NCBI GenBank assembly: GCA_030538425.1
Contig: JAUNTZ010000002.1
Coordinates: 62,001 to 126,000 of the forward strand
Direction of reading: 5' to 3'
DNA from: Paracoccus sp. (in: a-proteobacteria)
GTDB taxonomy: Bacteria > Pseudomonadota > Alphaproteobacteria > Rhodobacterales > Rhodobacteraceae
Length of the DNA: 64,000 nt
Below, one piece after another: positions 54,624-63,865 of the stretch. The notes under the pieces were generated by a model. It searched no databases. It had not been told where the DNA came from and saw only the letters and a program-made list of their open reading frames with translations. The translations under genes and the position numbers were made by a program. Position 1 is the first letter of the stretch; the number at the start of each line of letters is the position of its first letter.

Positions 54624-55138
54624 TGCGGGCCGCGATGCTCGCGCTGGCGCTGATCTTGGCGCCGCCTGTCCTTGCGCCGCATGTCGCGGCACAGGCTGAT
54701 CTGCCCGACTGTCGCCCCCTGATGCTGGCCTTTGAGAGTGCCGGGGACCATACCGGCTTTGTTGTCGAACTGGCCGACACGCCCGCCCGCCGCGCCGAAG
54801 GGCTGATGTTCCGCGAGACCCTGCCTCAGGGCCATGGCATGCTGTTTATCTATGAGCAGCCGCAATTCGTCGCCTTCTGGATGAAAAACACGCTGATCCC
54901 GTTGGATATGGTGTTCATGGACGGGGGCGGCGTGATCCGTCACATCCATGAGGGGGCGGTGCCGGGCGATCTGACCTCGATCCCGGGCGCGCGGCCGGGC
55001 GATCCGCAGCCCTTGCGGCAATATGTGCTTGAGATCGGCGCGGGCGAGGCGGCGCGTCTTGGCTTGGCTGAGGGTCAGCAGATGCGCTTTCCCTATGTGC
55101 CTGATGCGTATAGCACGCTGCCGCTTTGCGCGGCGTGA
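54623..55138 (+). CDS. DUF192 secreted protein
   Basis: 171 residues: signal peptide (MLALALILAPPVLAPHVAAQA), then a DUF192 domain with VELADTPARRAEGLMFRETL, MLFIYEQPQFVAFWMKNTLI and PLDMVFMDGGGVIRHIHEGA. Members are small, beta-rich, extracytoplasmic proteins of uncertain role. The ATG overlaps the upstream stop (TGATG), so the gene is in one operon with the cold-shock gene, a pairing that occurs in related bacteria. Confidence 0.9.
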   Translation: MRAAMLALALILAPPVLAPHVAAQADLPDCRPLMLAFESAGDHTGFVVELADTPARRAEGLMFRETLPQGHGMLFIYEQPQFVAFWMKNTLIPLDMVFMDGGGVIRHIHEGAVPGDLTSIPGARPGDPQPLRQYVLEIGAGEAARLGLAEGQQMRFPYVPDAYSTLPLCAA

Positions 55139-55189
55139 TCCGGTTTTGCTCTTTTCGCGGCGCGCGCGATAGGCTAAACGGTTCCGGTT

Positions 55190-55266
55190 CGGGGCGTGGC
55201 GCAGCCTGGTAGCGCGACGGTTTTGGGTACCGTAGGCCGGAGGTTCGAATCCTCTCGCCCCGACCA
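55190..55266 (+). tRNA. tRNA-Pro (TGG)
   Basis: CGGGGCG acceptor paired with CGCCCCG, anticodon loop TTTGGGT (anticodon TGG), T-arm GGAGGTTCGAATCCTCT, encoded CCA. 77 bases. Five bases from the next tRNA. Confidence 0.95.
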
Positions 55267-55269
55267 TCT

Positions 55270-55359
55270 GGAAGAGTGGCCGAGTGGTTTAAGGCTCTGG
55301 TCTTGAAAACCAGCGTGGGGGAAACCCCACCGTGGGTTCGAATCCCACCTCTTCCGCCA
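55270..55359 (+). tRNA. tRNA-Ser (TGA)
   Basis: Class II tRNA of 90 bases: GGAAGAG/CTCTTCC acceptor, anticodon loop CTTGAAA (anticodon TGA), long variable arm GTGGGGGAAACCCCAC, T-arm GTGGGTTCGAATCCCAC, encoded CCA. Confidence 0.95.
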
Positions 55360-55715
55360 GTTCTTTCACGATAGTATTGTCGCGGCTGGGCTGCGGCGCG
55401 ATCAGATTGATGAGATCAGCGCGGTGGCCGGTCTTGTCGATTCAGATGGCAAAGCGAGCCGGTGGCGGCATGGCTCTAGGGGCCGGCGCGTCGCCGCATT
55501 GTGGAGACGGGCGGGCAAGACTGTGACCTAATGGTGCTTCTGTCGCCGGAGATGCGAAAATTTCAGGAATATATAACTAGCACTTCGAGCGCGCTCAGCT
55601 GGGAGAACAAGCTGCGCGCGGAAGCGGTGCAACGTGGTCAAGCTGTCAGACGGCCCGGAGCCCGGCGGACGTCTGCTATCGCTTAAACAGACAAGACAAC
55701 AAACTAAGATAAAAG
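55360..55715. other. 356-base gap between tRNA-Ser and tRNA-Glu, no gene recognised
   Basis: Sequence is less GC-rich than its surroundings in parts (e.g. the AT-rich stretch near 55570 and the A-rich run near 55695). Short open frames exist on plus but none has an SD plus family resemblance. The position directly behind a tRNA-Ser makes a worn remnant of an integrated element possible; no attachment-site duplicate of the tRNA end was found in the window. Confidence 0.4.
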
Positions 55716-55790
55716 TGGCAGCCCGTAGGGGAATCGAACCCCTCTTTCCAGGTTGAAAACCTGGCGTCCTAACCGATAGACGAACGGGCC
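55716..55790 (-). tRNA. tRNA-Glu (TTC)
   Basis: Minus strand: GGCCCGT acceptor with ACGGGCT, D-arm TCTATCGGTTAGGA, anticodon loop TTTTCAA (anticodon TTC), T-arm GAGGGGTTCGATTCCCC, encoded CCA. 75 bases. Confidence 0.95.
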
Positions 55791-55909
55791 ACCTTTGCGC
55801 TGCGATGCTGTCGCTCGCGGCGTGAAGGGGTGTTTAGAAGAGGTCGCGAGGGGGCGCAAGGGGGAAAATGATGCGCTCGTGCATTTTTTCGCCCGCGCGC
55901 AGAACCGCC

Positions 55910-57655
55910 TCACACAGCCGCCGCGTCGTCCAGACGCAGGCGCGCGCGGGCGCGGCCGTTCCAGTGCGAAAGCTCCAGCTTGCCCGCGAAATGGAACCGC
56001 CTGCCGCGTGCTTCAAGCAGGGCGGGGCCAAGCGGGCCGGTCATCGCGCCCCATGCCACTGCCTCGACCACGGGCGAGCCGGGGGCGCGGAAGCGCAGGC
56101 GCAGGTGCTGTTCGCCCATCGTGCCGGCGCTGTCGAGCAGCATATCGGCAAAGGCGAATCGCGGGGCAGGGGCGGCCTGGCCGAACGGGCCCGCTGCCTC
56201 AAGCAATTCGCACAGCTCGGGCGTGACCGCCTCGGGGGCCAGCACGCCCGAGATGCGCAATTCGCGCAGCCCGCTGCGCCCGGCCAACTCGCCCGCGATC
56301 AGATCGGACAGCCGCGCCATGGCCGCGCCGATCTGCGCCTCGGCCACGGTCAGGCCCGCTGCCATCCGGTGGCCGCCGCCCTTTTCAAGCAGCCCCTCGG
56401 CGGCCAGACGCTGCACGGCGCGGCCCAGATCCACCCCCTCGACCGAGCGGGCCGAGCCTTTGCCGATCCCCCGCTCGACACCGATCACCACCGAGGGCAG
56501 GCCGGTGCGCTCCTTGATCCGCGCCGCGACGATGCCGACCACGCCGGGATGCCAGCCCTCGCCCGCCGCCCATGAGAGGCCCGCATCGCCGCGCGCCTCG
56601 ACCTGCGCCAGCGCCTCGTCCCGCACGGCGGCCTCAATGGCGCGCCGGTCGCGGTTTAGCTCATCGAGCTCGGCGGCCAGTTTTTCAGCGCGGGCGGGAT
56701 CGGTCGCAGACAAGCACAGCGCGCCCAGATCGGCACGGCCCACGCGGCCCCCCGCATTGACCCGAGGCCCGATCATAAAGCCCAGATGAAAGGCGGAGGG
56801 CGTGCTGTCCAGCCGCGAGACATCGGCCAGCGCGACCAGCCCCGGCCTTTCGCGCCGCGCCATCACCGCCAGCCCCTGCCGCACAAAGGCGCGGTTCACG
56901 CCCACCAAAGGCGCGACATCGGCCACCGTGGCCAGTGCGACCAGATCCAGCATCGGCATCAGCGCAGGCTCGGGCAGGCCCCGCGCACGCAACTCACGCC
57001 CCGCCTGCACCAGCGTCAGGAACACCACCCCGGCGGCGCAAAGATAGCCCAGCGTACCGTCCTCATCGGCGCGGTTCGGGTTCACCACGGCCAGCGCGGG
57101 GGGCAGGGTCTCGCCGCCCAGATGATGATCCAGCACGACCACATCCGCCCCCTGCGCCGCTGCAAGCGCGTCATGGGACAGCGTGCCGCAATCGACGCAG
57201 ACAATCAGGTCATGACCCGCCGCCAAGCCTGCCATCGCGGGGGCGTTGGGGCCATAACCCTCGTCGATGCGGTCGGGAATATAAAGCGTCGCATCACGCC
57301 CCTGCGCGCGCAGCCAGTCCAGCAGCAGCGCCGCCGAGGCCCCGCCATCGACATCGTAATCGGCAAAAATCGCGATCCGCTCACCCGCGACAAGGGCTGC
57401 GACCAGCCGCGCCGCCGCCGCCTCCATATCGCGCAGGCTCAGCGGGTCGGGCAGCAAATCGCGCAGCTTGGGCGCCAGATAGCCCGCCGCGTCGGCGGCC
57501 TCGACGCCGCGCTCGGCCAGCACGCGCGCCACCGCCAAGGGCAGCCCCGCCTGCTGCGCCAGAGCCTCGGCGCGGCGCTCAACCTCGGCCGAAGGGCCGC
57601 GCCAGAACCGCCCGCCCAGCGAATGATCGACTCCCAGAAAGGCGGGCTCTGTCAT
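55910..57655 (-). CDS. recJ: Single-stranded-DNA-specific exonuclease RecJ
   Basis: 5'-3' ssDNA exonuclease in recombination and repair; 581 residues. DHH phosphoesterase motifs: IAIFADYDVDGGASAALL, VCVDCGT, VVLDHHLGGETLP (DHH) and the DHHA1 region LVALATVADVAPL ... GLSWAAGEGWHPGVVGIVAARI and KGSARSVEGVDL. GHRMAAG is the GG(G)H motif. The start at 57655 (MTEPAFLGVDHSL) is chosen; an open frame further upstream covers the glpX end and is spurious. 47 bases after glpX. Confidence 0.95.
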   Translation of the reverse strand: MTEPAFLGVDHSLGGRFWRGPSAEVERRAEALAQQAGLPLAVARVLAERGVEAADAAGYLAPKLRDLLPDPLSLRDMEAAAARLVAALVAGERIAIFADYDVDGGASAALLLDWLRAQGRDATLYIPDRIDEGYGPNAPAMAGLAAGHDLIVCVDCGTLSHDALAAAQGADVVVLDHHLGGETLPPALAVVNPNRADEDGTLGYLCAAGVVFLTLVQAGRELRARGLPEPALMPMLDLVALATVADVAPLVGVNRAFVRQGLAVMARRERPGLVALADVSRLDSTPSAFHLGFMIGPRVNAGGRVGRADLGALCLSATDPARAEKLAAELDELNRDRRAIEAAVRDEALAQVEARGDAGLSWAAGEGWHPGVVGIVAARIKERTGLPSVVIGVERGIGKGSARSVEGVDLGRAVQRLAAEGLLEKGGGHRMAAGLTVAEAQIGAAMARLSDLIAGELAGRSGLRELRISGVLAPEAVTPELCELLEAAGPFGQAAPAPRFAFADMLLDSAGTMGEQHLRLRFRAPGSPVVEAVAWGAMTGPLGPALLEARGRRFHFAGKLELSHWNGRARARLRLDDAAAV

Positions 57656-57701
57656 GTCTTTTGTCCGAACATATCTCGGCCGGGGGCAGCGCCCCCCGCG
57701 C
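57656..57701 (-). repeat. Dispersed motif plus GC hairpin in the glpX-recJ gap
   Basis: Read on minus after the glpX stop: GGGGGC-GCT-GCCCCC hairpin, then GCCGAGATATGTTCGGACAA then AAGAC ending at the recJ ATG. It is the same stop-hairpin-motif order as at trpE and uspA. Confidence 0.65.
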
Positions 57702-57702
57702 C

Positions 57703-58665
57703 TCAGCGGATCGGGTTGCGATAGATCATCCGCCGAACCGAGCCAGTTTTCGACCGCATCAGGATGGTTTCGGTCTCGATAAAGCCCGGCTCGCGCCGCA
57801 CCCCGCGCAGGATCGAGCCATTGGTGACGCCGGTCGCCGCGAAGATCACGTCGGCGGTCACCATCTCGTCGCGCGAATAGATCCGGTTCAGATCGGTGAT
57901 CCCGGCCTTTGCCGCGCGGGCTTTCTCGTCCTCGTTGCGAAACAGCAGTCGCCCCCAGATCTGCCCGCCCATGCATTTGAGCGCCGAGGCCGCCAGCACC
58001 CCCTCGGGTGCGCCGCCAGAACCCATATACATATCAATCCCGGTGATTTCCGGCTCGGCGCAATGGATCACGCCCGCCACATCGCCATCGGTAATCAGCC
58101 GAATCGCCGCGCCGGTCGCGCGCACCTCTGCGATCATATCCTCATGGCGCGGGCGTTCCAGAATACAGACGGTGATATCCTCGGGCGTCACGCCGCCAGC
58201 CTTGGCCAGCGCATGAACACGCTCGGACGGGGTCATGTCCAGACTGACCACATCCTGCGCGTAACCCGGCCCGACCGCCAGCTTGTCCATATACACATCC
58301 GGCGCGTGCAGCAGCGTGCCGCGCGGCGCCATGGCGATCACGGTCAGCGCGTTGGGCATATCCTTGGCGGTCAGCGTCGTGCCTTCCAGCGGGTCCAGCG
58401 CGATATCGACCTCGGGACCATTGCCCGAGCCGACTTCCTCGCCGATATACAGCATCGGGGCCTCGTCCCGCTCACCCTCGCCGATCACCACAACGCCCTT
58501 GATGTCCAGCAGGTTGAGCTGTTCGCGCATCGCGTTGACGGCAGCCTGATCGGCGGCCTTCTCGTCGCCGCGTCCGATCAGCCGGGCCGAGGCATGGGCC
58601 GCGGCCTCGGACACGCGGGCAAGGCCCAGCGAAAGCATACGGTCGTTGAAATCCTTGACAGACAT
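57703..58665 (-). CDS. glpX: Fructose-1,6-bisphosphatase class II
   Basis: Gluconeogenic (and Calvin cycle) phosphatase of the GlpX family, 320 residues. Metal-binding and signature blocks: GRGDEKAADQAAVNAMR, VVIGEGERDEAPMLYIGEEVG, VDIALDPLEGTTLTAKD and MGSGGAPEGVLAASALKCMGG. Followed by recJ. Upstream lies the 1.1-kb repeat field. Confidence 0.96.
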   Translation of the reverse strand: MSVKDFNDRMLSLGLARVSEAAAHASARLIGRGDEKAADQAAVNAMREQLNLLDIKGVVVIGEGERDEAPMLYIGEEVGSGNGPEVDIALDPLEGTTLTAKDMPNALTVIAMAPRGTLLHAPDVYMDKLAVGPGYAQDVVSLDMTPSERVHALAKAGGVTPEDITVCILERPRHEDMIAEVRATGAAIRLITDGDVAGVIHCAEPEITGIDMYMGSGGAPEGVLAASALKCMGGQIWGRLLFRNEDEKARAAKAGITDLNRIYSRDEMVTADVIFAATGVTNGSILRGVRREPGFIETETILMRSKTGSVRRMIYRNPIR

Positions 58666-58807
58666 CGGGCCTCCTCGCGGCGATCAGGGGTCGCGGTGGC
58701 GCGACCGGGACGGGTTAACAGGCTTCTAGGCCGAAGGCGCGGGCCGGGCAAGCCCGCGTGAGAGGATCAGGCGGGGGCGGGAGGCGGTGGTTGGGCAGGG
58801 CGGGGTG

Positions 58808-59130
58808 AGGTGGAGCAAAGCCAAGTGGGTCAGAGTTGCGCGGGGCATGTTAACGCGGGTGAGATTGGCGGAGCGCGTTGCAAGCTCGCGCACCTCCCGG
58901 TGCGTTGCCGTGTGTCGTCAGGAGGGGCTGTTTACGGTGGGAGAAACCCAGTCCGCTCAAAGCTTGGCCGGGTGAGGCACGGCGGGCCAAAGCCAGGCGG
59001 AGCGAAGCCAAGCGGAAGGAAGTCGAGCGGGCCAGAATTGGGCAGGGTTGGCTAACGCGGGCTACATGGACAGAGCGCGTTGCAAGCTCGCGCACATCGC
59101 GGGGCATTGCCAGAAGTGGTCCGGAGGGGC
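58808..59130. repeat. Degenerate repeats, ~202-base subfamily
   Basis: The 20-base block GCGCGTTGCAAGCTCGCGCA recurs with its GA prefix at 58871 and 59073 (period 202). Units also share AAAGCCAAG/GAAGCCAAG, TAACGCGGG and GGAGGGGC. They adjoin the second subfamily at 59130. The stretch between glpX and 58808 holds only the presumed glpX promoter region, with no clear elements. Confidence 0.75.
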
Positions 59131-59840
59131 GGTTTCAGATGGGCCAAAGCAAGGTGGAAAAAGTCCGGTCGGACCAAATCTGGGCGGGGCCGAGGCGTGA
59201 GGGCTGCAAAGGCACCCGGCACCCCACTTGACGGCTTCGCGACCACCAACAGCATGCTGAGCGGTGCCACGCGGGTCGGGGACGTCTGCGTGACAAGATC
59301 ATAGTGGGACGCCGGGCGGCCAAAGCCGCCTAGGCCGAGGAACGCGGGCTGCATAGACGCCCGGCAAGCCGCTTGATGGTTTCGAGACCACGGGCAGCCT
59401 GTCGCGCGGTGGCATGCGGGGCGAGGACGTCAGCGTGCCAAGATCACAGCAGGCGCCTGATGACCAAAGCCAGCGGGGGCCGATGCACGCGGGCTGCATG
59501 GGCAACCCGGCACAGCACTCGCCGGTTTCGAGACCACCAAGAGCAAGCCGCGCGTTGTCAGGCGGGCCGGGGACGCCCAGCGGCCAAAGCTAAGGCGAGG
59601 CCCGGTAACGGGGGCTGCATCGACGTCGGACAGGCCACTAGACGGTTTCGAGACCACAGGCAGCATGCCGCGCGGTGCCATGCGGTGCGGGCACGCCTGC
59701 GCGACCAGATCAGGGCGAGACGCCCGGTAGCGAAAGCCAGCCCGGGCCGGGCAACGCGGCCTGCAGGCGGGCGCACCGCTAGGTGGTGCAGATCGCGGCG
59801 CCTCGCTGAGGGCAGATCGCGCGGTGTCAGGCGGGGCGGG
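59130..59840 (-). repeat. Decayed tandem array seeded at the ceramidase gene 3' end
   Basis: Read on minus from the end of the ceramidase-like gene, units begin with CCCGCCCCGCCTGACACCGC (the real stop) at 59840 and diverged versions at 59691, 59571, 59425 and 59280: steps of 149, 120, 146 and 145 bases. GGTCTCGAAACC marks the middle of units (plus TTCG at 59236, 59381, 59527, 59647). Frames through the array give repeated peptides such as LPVVSKPSSGLPGV, but stops and shifts make translation unlikely. Confidence 0.8.
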
Positions 59841-60510
59841 GGCTGCGCAGCAGGATTTGCAGGACGATGCCGATCATCAGCCCGTTGAGCAGATGCCAAA
59901 GGAAATGCGTGCCCAGCGGAAAACCGTCGCAGACCTGCGGGTCAATGGTGCGAAAGACCAGCGACAGCGCAAAGACCCCGAAACCGGCCAGCGCCCAGTT
60001 GCGCATCGGGTGGCGGCGGATCTGCATGACGATGACGAAGACCAGAAAGGCAATCACCGCCGGCAGATATTGCAATGAGCCGTTGAACGGGTCCGGCTGG
60101 GGCGGTGCGGCGGTCGTGCCGCCCGAACCTTCGCCCATTGCGGCGTAGATCGTGATCGCGCCGATCACCGCGGCCAGCCCGATCAGGATGCGGCCGGGGC
60201 GGACATGGCCGATCCGGTTGATGGCGACAAGGACGTAAAGCGCAACAAATGTCCAGATCGGCAGCACATCGGCGAAAGCCGACCAGCGGTTCGCGAAGGT
60301 GTGGAACAGAAACGAGCCGATCCCGATCACCGCCGCCAGCGCGATGAGCAGCCAGACCAGCGGGTTCGGCTCGGCCCGGCGCCGCGCCTCGATGGCGCCC
60401 CAGATCGCCGCCGCGACGAAGGCGGCATTTGTGATTGCGTTGACCGGCTCGGACCAGAAACCCGCGTCCAGCCGTTCGCAATAGATGTTGATCGGCTGGG
60501 TCCAGTTCAT
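59827..60510 (-). CDS. Ceramidase-family (CREST) integral membrane hydrolase
   Basis: 227 residues with about seven membrane helices. NIYCERLDAGFWSEPVNAIT at the start, the metal/catalytic block IGSFLFHTFANRWSAFADVL (Ser, His, Asp) and the C-terminal His pair in GTHFLWHLLNG agree with the alkaline ceramidase/CREST pattern of metal-dependent membrane hydrolases. Substrate in bacteria is unknown, perhaps an amide or ester lipid. Its 3' end seeds the repeat array. Confidence 0.88.
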   Translation of the reverse strand: MNWTQPINIYCERLDAGFWSEPVNAITNAAFVAAAIWGAIEARRRAEPNPLVWLLIALAAVIGIGSFLFHTFANRWSAFADVLPIWTFVALYVLVAINRIGHVRPGRILIGLAAVIGAITIYAAMGEGSGGTTAAPPQPDPFNGSLQYLPAVIAFLVFVIVMQIRRHPMRNWALAGFGVFALSLVFRTIDPQVCDGFPLGTHFLWHLLNGLMIGIVLQILLRSPRPA

Positions 60511-60545
60511 CAGGCCCTCGCGTCAGAGATGGTGCGCAAGGGCGG

Positions 60546-61808
60546 TCAACCCGCCGTCGCGCTTTCTTTCTGGGCGTCTTGATGGATCAGCAGGGGCTTG
60601 GCCTGCGCCGTCTCGACCGCGTCTTCATTGACGACCACCTCGGCCACGCTGTCCATTCCGGGCAGCTCGAACATGGTATCGAGCAGGATATCCTCCATGA
60701 TCGAGCGCAGCCCGCGCGCGCCGGTCTTGCGCTTGATGGCGCGTTTGGCGATGGCGGTCAGCGCGTCGTCGGTGAAGGTGAGTTTGACATCCTCAAGCTC
60801 AAACAGGCGCTGATATTGCTTGACCAATGCGTTTTTCGGCTTGGTCAGAATGATGATCAGCGCCTCTTCATCCAGATCGGTCAGGGTGGCGATGACCGGC
60901 AGGCGGCCGACAAATTCGGGGATCAGGCCGAATTTGAGCAGATCCTCGGGCTCGAGTTCCTTGAACAGCTCGCCCACGCCGCGGTCGTCACTTTCCTTGA
61001 CCGAGGCGCCAAAGCCCATCGCGCTGCCCTTGTTGCGCTGCGCGATGATGCGGTCCAGACCGGCAAAGGCGCCGCCGCAGATGAACAGGATATTGGTCGT
61101 ATCGACTTGCAGGAATTCCTGCTGCGGATGTTTGCGCCCGCCTTGCGGCGGAACGGAGGCGACGGTGCCTTCCATGATCTTGAGCAAAGCCTGCTGCACC
61201 CCCTCGCCCGAGACATCGCGGGTGATCGAGGGGTTGTCGGATTTGCGGGTGATCTTGTCCACCTCGTCGATATAGACGATGCCGCGCTGCGCCCGTTCGA
61301 CATTGTATTCCGACGCCTGCAACAGCTTCAGGATGATGTTTTCGACATCCTCACCGACATAGCCGGCCTCGGTCAGCGTGGTCGCATCGGCCATGGTAAA
61401 CGGCACATCCAGAATCCGCGCCAGCGTCTGCGCCAGCAGCGTTTTGCCGCAGCCGGTGGGGCCAATCAGCAGGATGTTTGACTTGGCCAGCTCAATATCC
61501 GATTTCGAGGCGTGGTTCAGCCGCTTGTAATGGTTATGCACCGCCACCGACAGCACGCGCTTGGCATGTTTTTGACCGATCACATAATCGTCCAGAACCC
61601 CGCAGATTTCCTGCGGCGTCGGCACCCCGTCGGCAGATTTCAGCCCCGAGGATTTGGTCTCCTCGCGGATGATGTCCATGCACAGCTCGACACATTCGTC
61701 GCAGATGAACACGGTCGGCCCCGCAATCAGCTTGCGAACCTCATGCTGGCTTTTGCCGCAAAAGCTGCAATACAGCGTGTTTTTGCTGTCGCCCGTTTCG
61801 TTCGCCAT
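60546..61808 (-). CDS. clpX: ATP-dependent Clp protease ATP-binding subunit ClpX
   Basis: AAA+ unfoldase feeding ClpP. 420 residues: zinc-binding domain [17 protein letters not shown] with CDEC, Walker [16 protein letters not shown], Walker [11 protein letters not shown], pore loop GYVGED, sensor RPG-like GARGLRSIM, and the IGF-like loop for ClpP (here MGFGASVKE). The ATG at 61808 begins [19 protein letters not shown]; nine upstream residues of the open frame are unneeded. 123 bases behind clpP. Confidence 0.97.
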   Translation of the reverse strand: MANETGDSKNTLYCSFCGKSQHEVRKLIAGPTVFICDECVELCMDIIREETKSSGLKSADGVPTPQEICGVLDDYVIGQKHAKRVLSVAVHNHYKRLNHASKSDIELAKSNILLIGPTGCGKTLLAQTLARILDVPFTMADATTLTEAGYVGEDVENIILKLLQASEYNVERAQRGIVYIDEVDKITRKSDNPSITRDVSGEGVQQALLKIMEGTVASVPPQGGRKHPQQEFLQVDTTNILFICGGAFAGLDRIIAQRNKGSAMGFGASVKESDDRGVGELFKELEPEDLLKFGLIPEFVGRLPVIATLTDLDEEALIIILTKPKNALVKQYQRLFELEDVKLTFTDDALTAIAKRAIKRKTGARGLRSIMEDILLDTMFELPGMDSVAEVVVNEDAVETAQAKPLLIHQDAQKESATAG

Positions 61809-61931
61809 CGTCATTTCCCCAGTCTGCGAAGACATCGCACAAGACGCGCCACATCATTCGCCCAGTTTAGGGGCGCAGCCGCCCCGTCTCAATCCCAAAA
61901 CCGCCCGGGTGCAAACCGCCCGGGCCCCGGG

Positions 61932-62564
61932 TTATTTCGTGTCCGCCGTAGCCTTGCCGCGCGGGGCCAGAACCTCATCAATCAGGCCCCAGTCCTTGGC
62001 CTCTTGCGGGGACATGAAGCGGTCGCGTTCCAGGGCCGCCTCAACATCTTCCAGCGTCTGGCCGGTATGCTGGACATAAATCTCATTCAGGCGCCGCTTC
62101 AGCTTTTCGGTTTCCTGCGCGTGGATCAGGATATCGGTCGCCTGGCCCTGGAACCCGCCCGAGGGCTGATGGACCATCACGCGGCTGTTCGGCAGGGCGT
62201 AGCGCTGCCCCTTTTCGCCCGCCGCCAGAAGCAGAGACCCCATCGAGGCGGCCTGACCGACCACCAGCGTCGAGATGCGCGGCCGAATATACTGCATCGT
62301 GTCATAGATCGACAGACCCGCCGTCACCACGCCGCCGGGGCTGTTGATATACATGGAAATTTCCTTGGACGGGTTTTCCGCCTCAAGGAACAGCAGTTGC
62401 GCGCAGATCAGCGTGGACATGCCGTCATGGACCGGACCGGACAGGAAAATGATCCGTTCCTTCAGCAGGCGCGAGAAAATGTCATAGGCCCGTTCCCCGC
62501 GCGAGGTCTGTTCGACCACCATCGGAACCAGTGTGTTCATGTAGAATTCTGCGGGATCGCTCAT
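61932..62564 (-). CDS. clpP: ATP-dependent Clp protease proteolytic subunit ClpP
   Basis: Serine protease ring subunit. 210 residues with catalytic triad Ser107 ([10 protein letters not shown]), His132 (VMVHQPSGG) and Asp181 (ERDRFMSP). The N-terminal [20 protein letters not shown] and [20 protein letters not shown] are conserved. Upstream of clpX in the standard order; tig is not adjacent. Confidence 0.97.
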   Translation of the reverse strand: MSDPAEFYMNTLVPMVVEQTSRGERAYDIFSRLLKERIIFLSGPVHDGMSTLICAQLLFLEAENPSKEISMYINSPGGVVTAGLSIYDTMQYIRPRISTLVVGQAASMGSLLLAAGEKGQRYALPNSRVMVHQPSGGFQGQATDILIHAQETEKLKRRLNEIYVQHTGQTLEDVEAALERDRFMSPQEAKDWGLIDEVLAPRGKATADTK

Positions 62565-62720
62565 CTATTATCCTTGCCTGTCAGCTGCTCGTGTCGCGCG
62601 ATTCGCGGCCCGGGTGTCACCGTCATAGCCACAAAAGGTTGACAGAGTCTTAGTAACGCCCGATCTCATCCGCAAGGGATGGATAAAATTCGACCTATTT
62701 TCCGAGGGGAAGGATGCGCC

Positions 62721-63419
62721 ATGAAGCTGATTGCGGGGCTTGGGAATCCGGGTGCGAAATATGCGGGGAACCGGCATAATATCGGCTTTATGGCAGTCGA
62801 GCGGATCGCCGCCGATCATGGTTTCGGGCCGTTCCGGGCGCGGTTTCAGGGCGAGGTCGCCGAGGGGCGGCTGGGCGGTGCGCGGGTCATGCTGCTCAAG
62901 CCGATGGGTTTTATGAACCTCTCGGGTCAGGCGGTCGGGGAGGCGATGCGTTACCTGAAGATTGAACCGCAAGATGTTGTTATCATTCACGATGAGCTTG
63001 ATCTTGCGCCCGGGAAGGCGCGGGTGAAAAGCGGCGGTGGTCATGCCGGGCATAACGGTTTGCGTTCGATCCATCAGCATATCGGGGCGGATTATCAGCG
63101 GGTCCGGCTGGGCATCGGGCATCCGGGCGACAAGGCGCGGGTGGCGGGTTATGTGCTGTCGGATTTTGCCAAATCCGATGCGGATTGGCTGGACGATCTG
63201 CTGCGGGGGGTCTCGGATGGCGCGGCGGCGCTTGCGGAGGGCGATGCGGGGCGGTTCCAGAACGCGGTCGCGCAGCGCACCGCGCCCGCCCGCAACAGCG
63301 GCACGGCGCCGCCGGGAGGGGCAAAGCCCGCGCCGAGAACAGGCGCCGAGGCAAAGCCCGAGCCTGCCCCGCAAAGCCTTGCCGACAAGCTGGCCGCTTT
63401 GGCTGGCCGGTTCCGCTAA
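62721..63419 (+). CDS. pth: Peptidyl-tRNA hydrolase
   Basis: Recycles tRNA from prematurely released peptidyl-tRNA. 232 residues: MKLIAGLGNPGAKYAGNRHNIG (Asn, His20-equivalent), MLLKPMGFMNLSGQAV, IIHDELDLAPGKARVKSGGGHAGHNGLRSI. A C-terminal low-complexity tail of about 45 residues (ARNSGTAPPGGAKPAPRTGA) exceeds the minimal enzyme, common in alphaproteobacteria. GGGGAAGGA upstream of the ATG at 62721. Confidence 0.96.
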   Translation: MKLIAGLGNPGAKYAGNRHNIGFMAVERIAADHGFGPFRARFQGEVAEGRLGGARVMLLKPMGFMNLSGQAVGEAMRYLKIEPQDVVIIHDELDLAPGKARVKSGGGHAGHNGLRSIHQHIGADYQRVRLGIGHPGDKARVAGYVLSDFAKSDADWLDDLLRGVSDGAAALAEGDAGRFQNAVAQRTAPARNSGTAPPGGAKPAPRTGAEAKPEPAPQSLADKLAALAGRFR

Positions 63420-63466
63420 GTCAGTCCTGTCTTGCCGCAGCCCCGGGCGCGGGCTAGCATCGCGGC

Positions 63467-63856
63467 ATGAAACACCCTGCGCTGAATGTTCTGGGCGGGC
63501 CGTTGCAGCCCTGCTCAAACGACCCGCTGACCGGGTTTTTCCGCGATGGCTGCTGCAATACCGGGCCTGAGGATAGCGGCAATCACACGGTTTGCGTGGT
63601 GGTGACCGCCGAGTTTCTGGCCCTGTCCAAATATCTGGGCAATGACCTGACCACACCGCGCCCTGAATACCGCTTTGCGGGGCTGAAGCCCGGGGATCGC
63701 TGGTGCCTTTGCGCGGCGCGTTTCATGCAGGCGGCCGAGGAATTCGCCGCCCCCAAGGTGGTGCTTGAGGCGACGCATACACGCGCTCTTGATATCGTGC
63801 CGCTGGCGCTTTTGCGGGCTCATGCGTTGAATGAGGGCGAGACGCCCTCATCCTAG
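63467..63856 (+). CDS. DUF2237 family protein
   Basis: 129 residues, starting LNVLGGPLQPCSNDPLTGFFRDGCCNTG, then HTVCVVVTAEFLALSKYLGNDL, RFAGLKPGDRWCLCAARF and THTRALDIVPLALLRAHA. Conserved cysteines (C16, C29, C30, C43-region and WCLC) suggest metal or redox function, but the family's role is unknown. Nine bases before the next gene. Confidence 0.92.
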   Translation: MKHPALNVLGGPLQPCSNDPLTGFFRDGCCNTGPEDSGNHTVCVVVTAEFLALSKYLGNDLTTPRPEYRFAGLKPGDRWCLCAARFMQAAEEFAAPKVVLEATHTRALDIVPLALLRAHALNEGETPSS

Positions 63857-63865
63857 GAGCATGAG

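Noticed and set aside
55910-57976. RecJ frame extended upstream by about 107 codons
   Set aside because: The extension overlaps glpX and the dispersed motif; homologous RecJ proteins begin near the ATG at 57655.
58808-59840. CRISPR array
   Set aside because: The repeat units are long (120-202 bases), diverged throughout and lack the short-repeat/unique-spacer alternation; no cas genes are present.
58787-59899. Several short open frames with peptides such as LPVVSKPSSG in the glpX-ceramidase gap
   Set aside because: They are by-products of the degenerate DNA repeats. Frames shift and stop between units, and none has a consistent start or SD.
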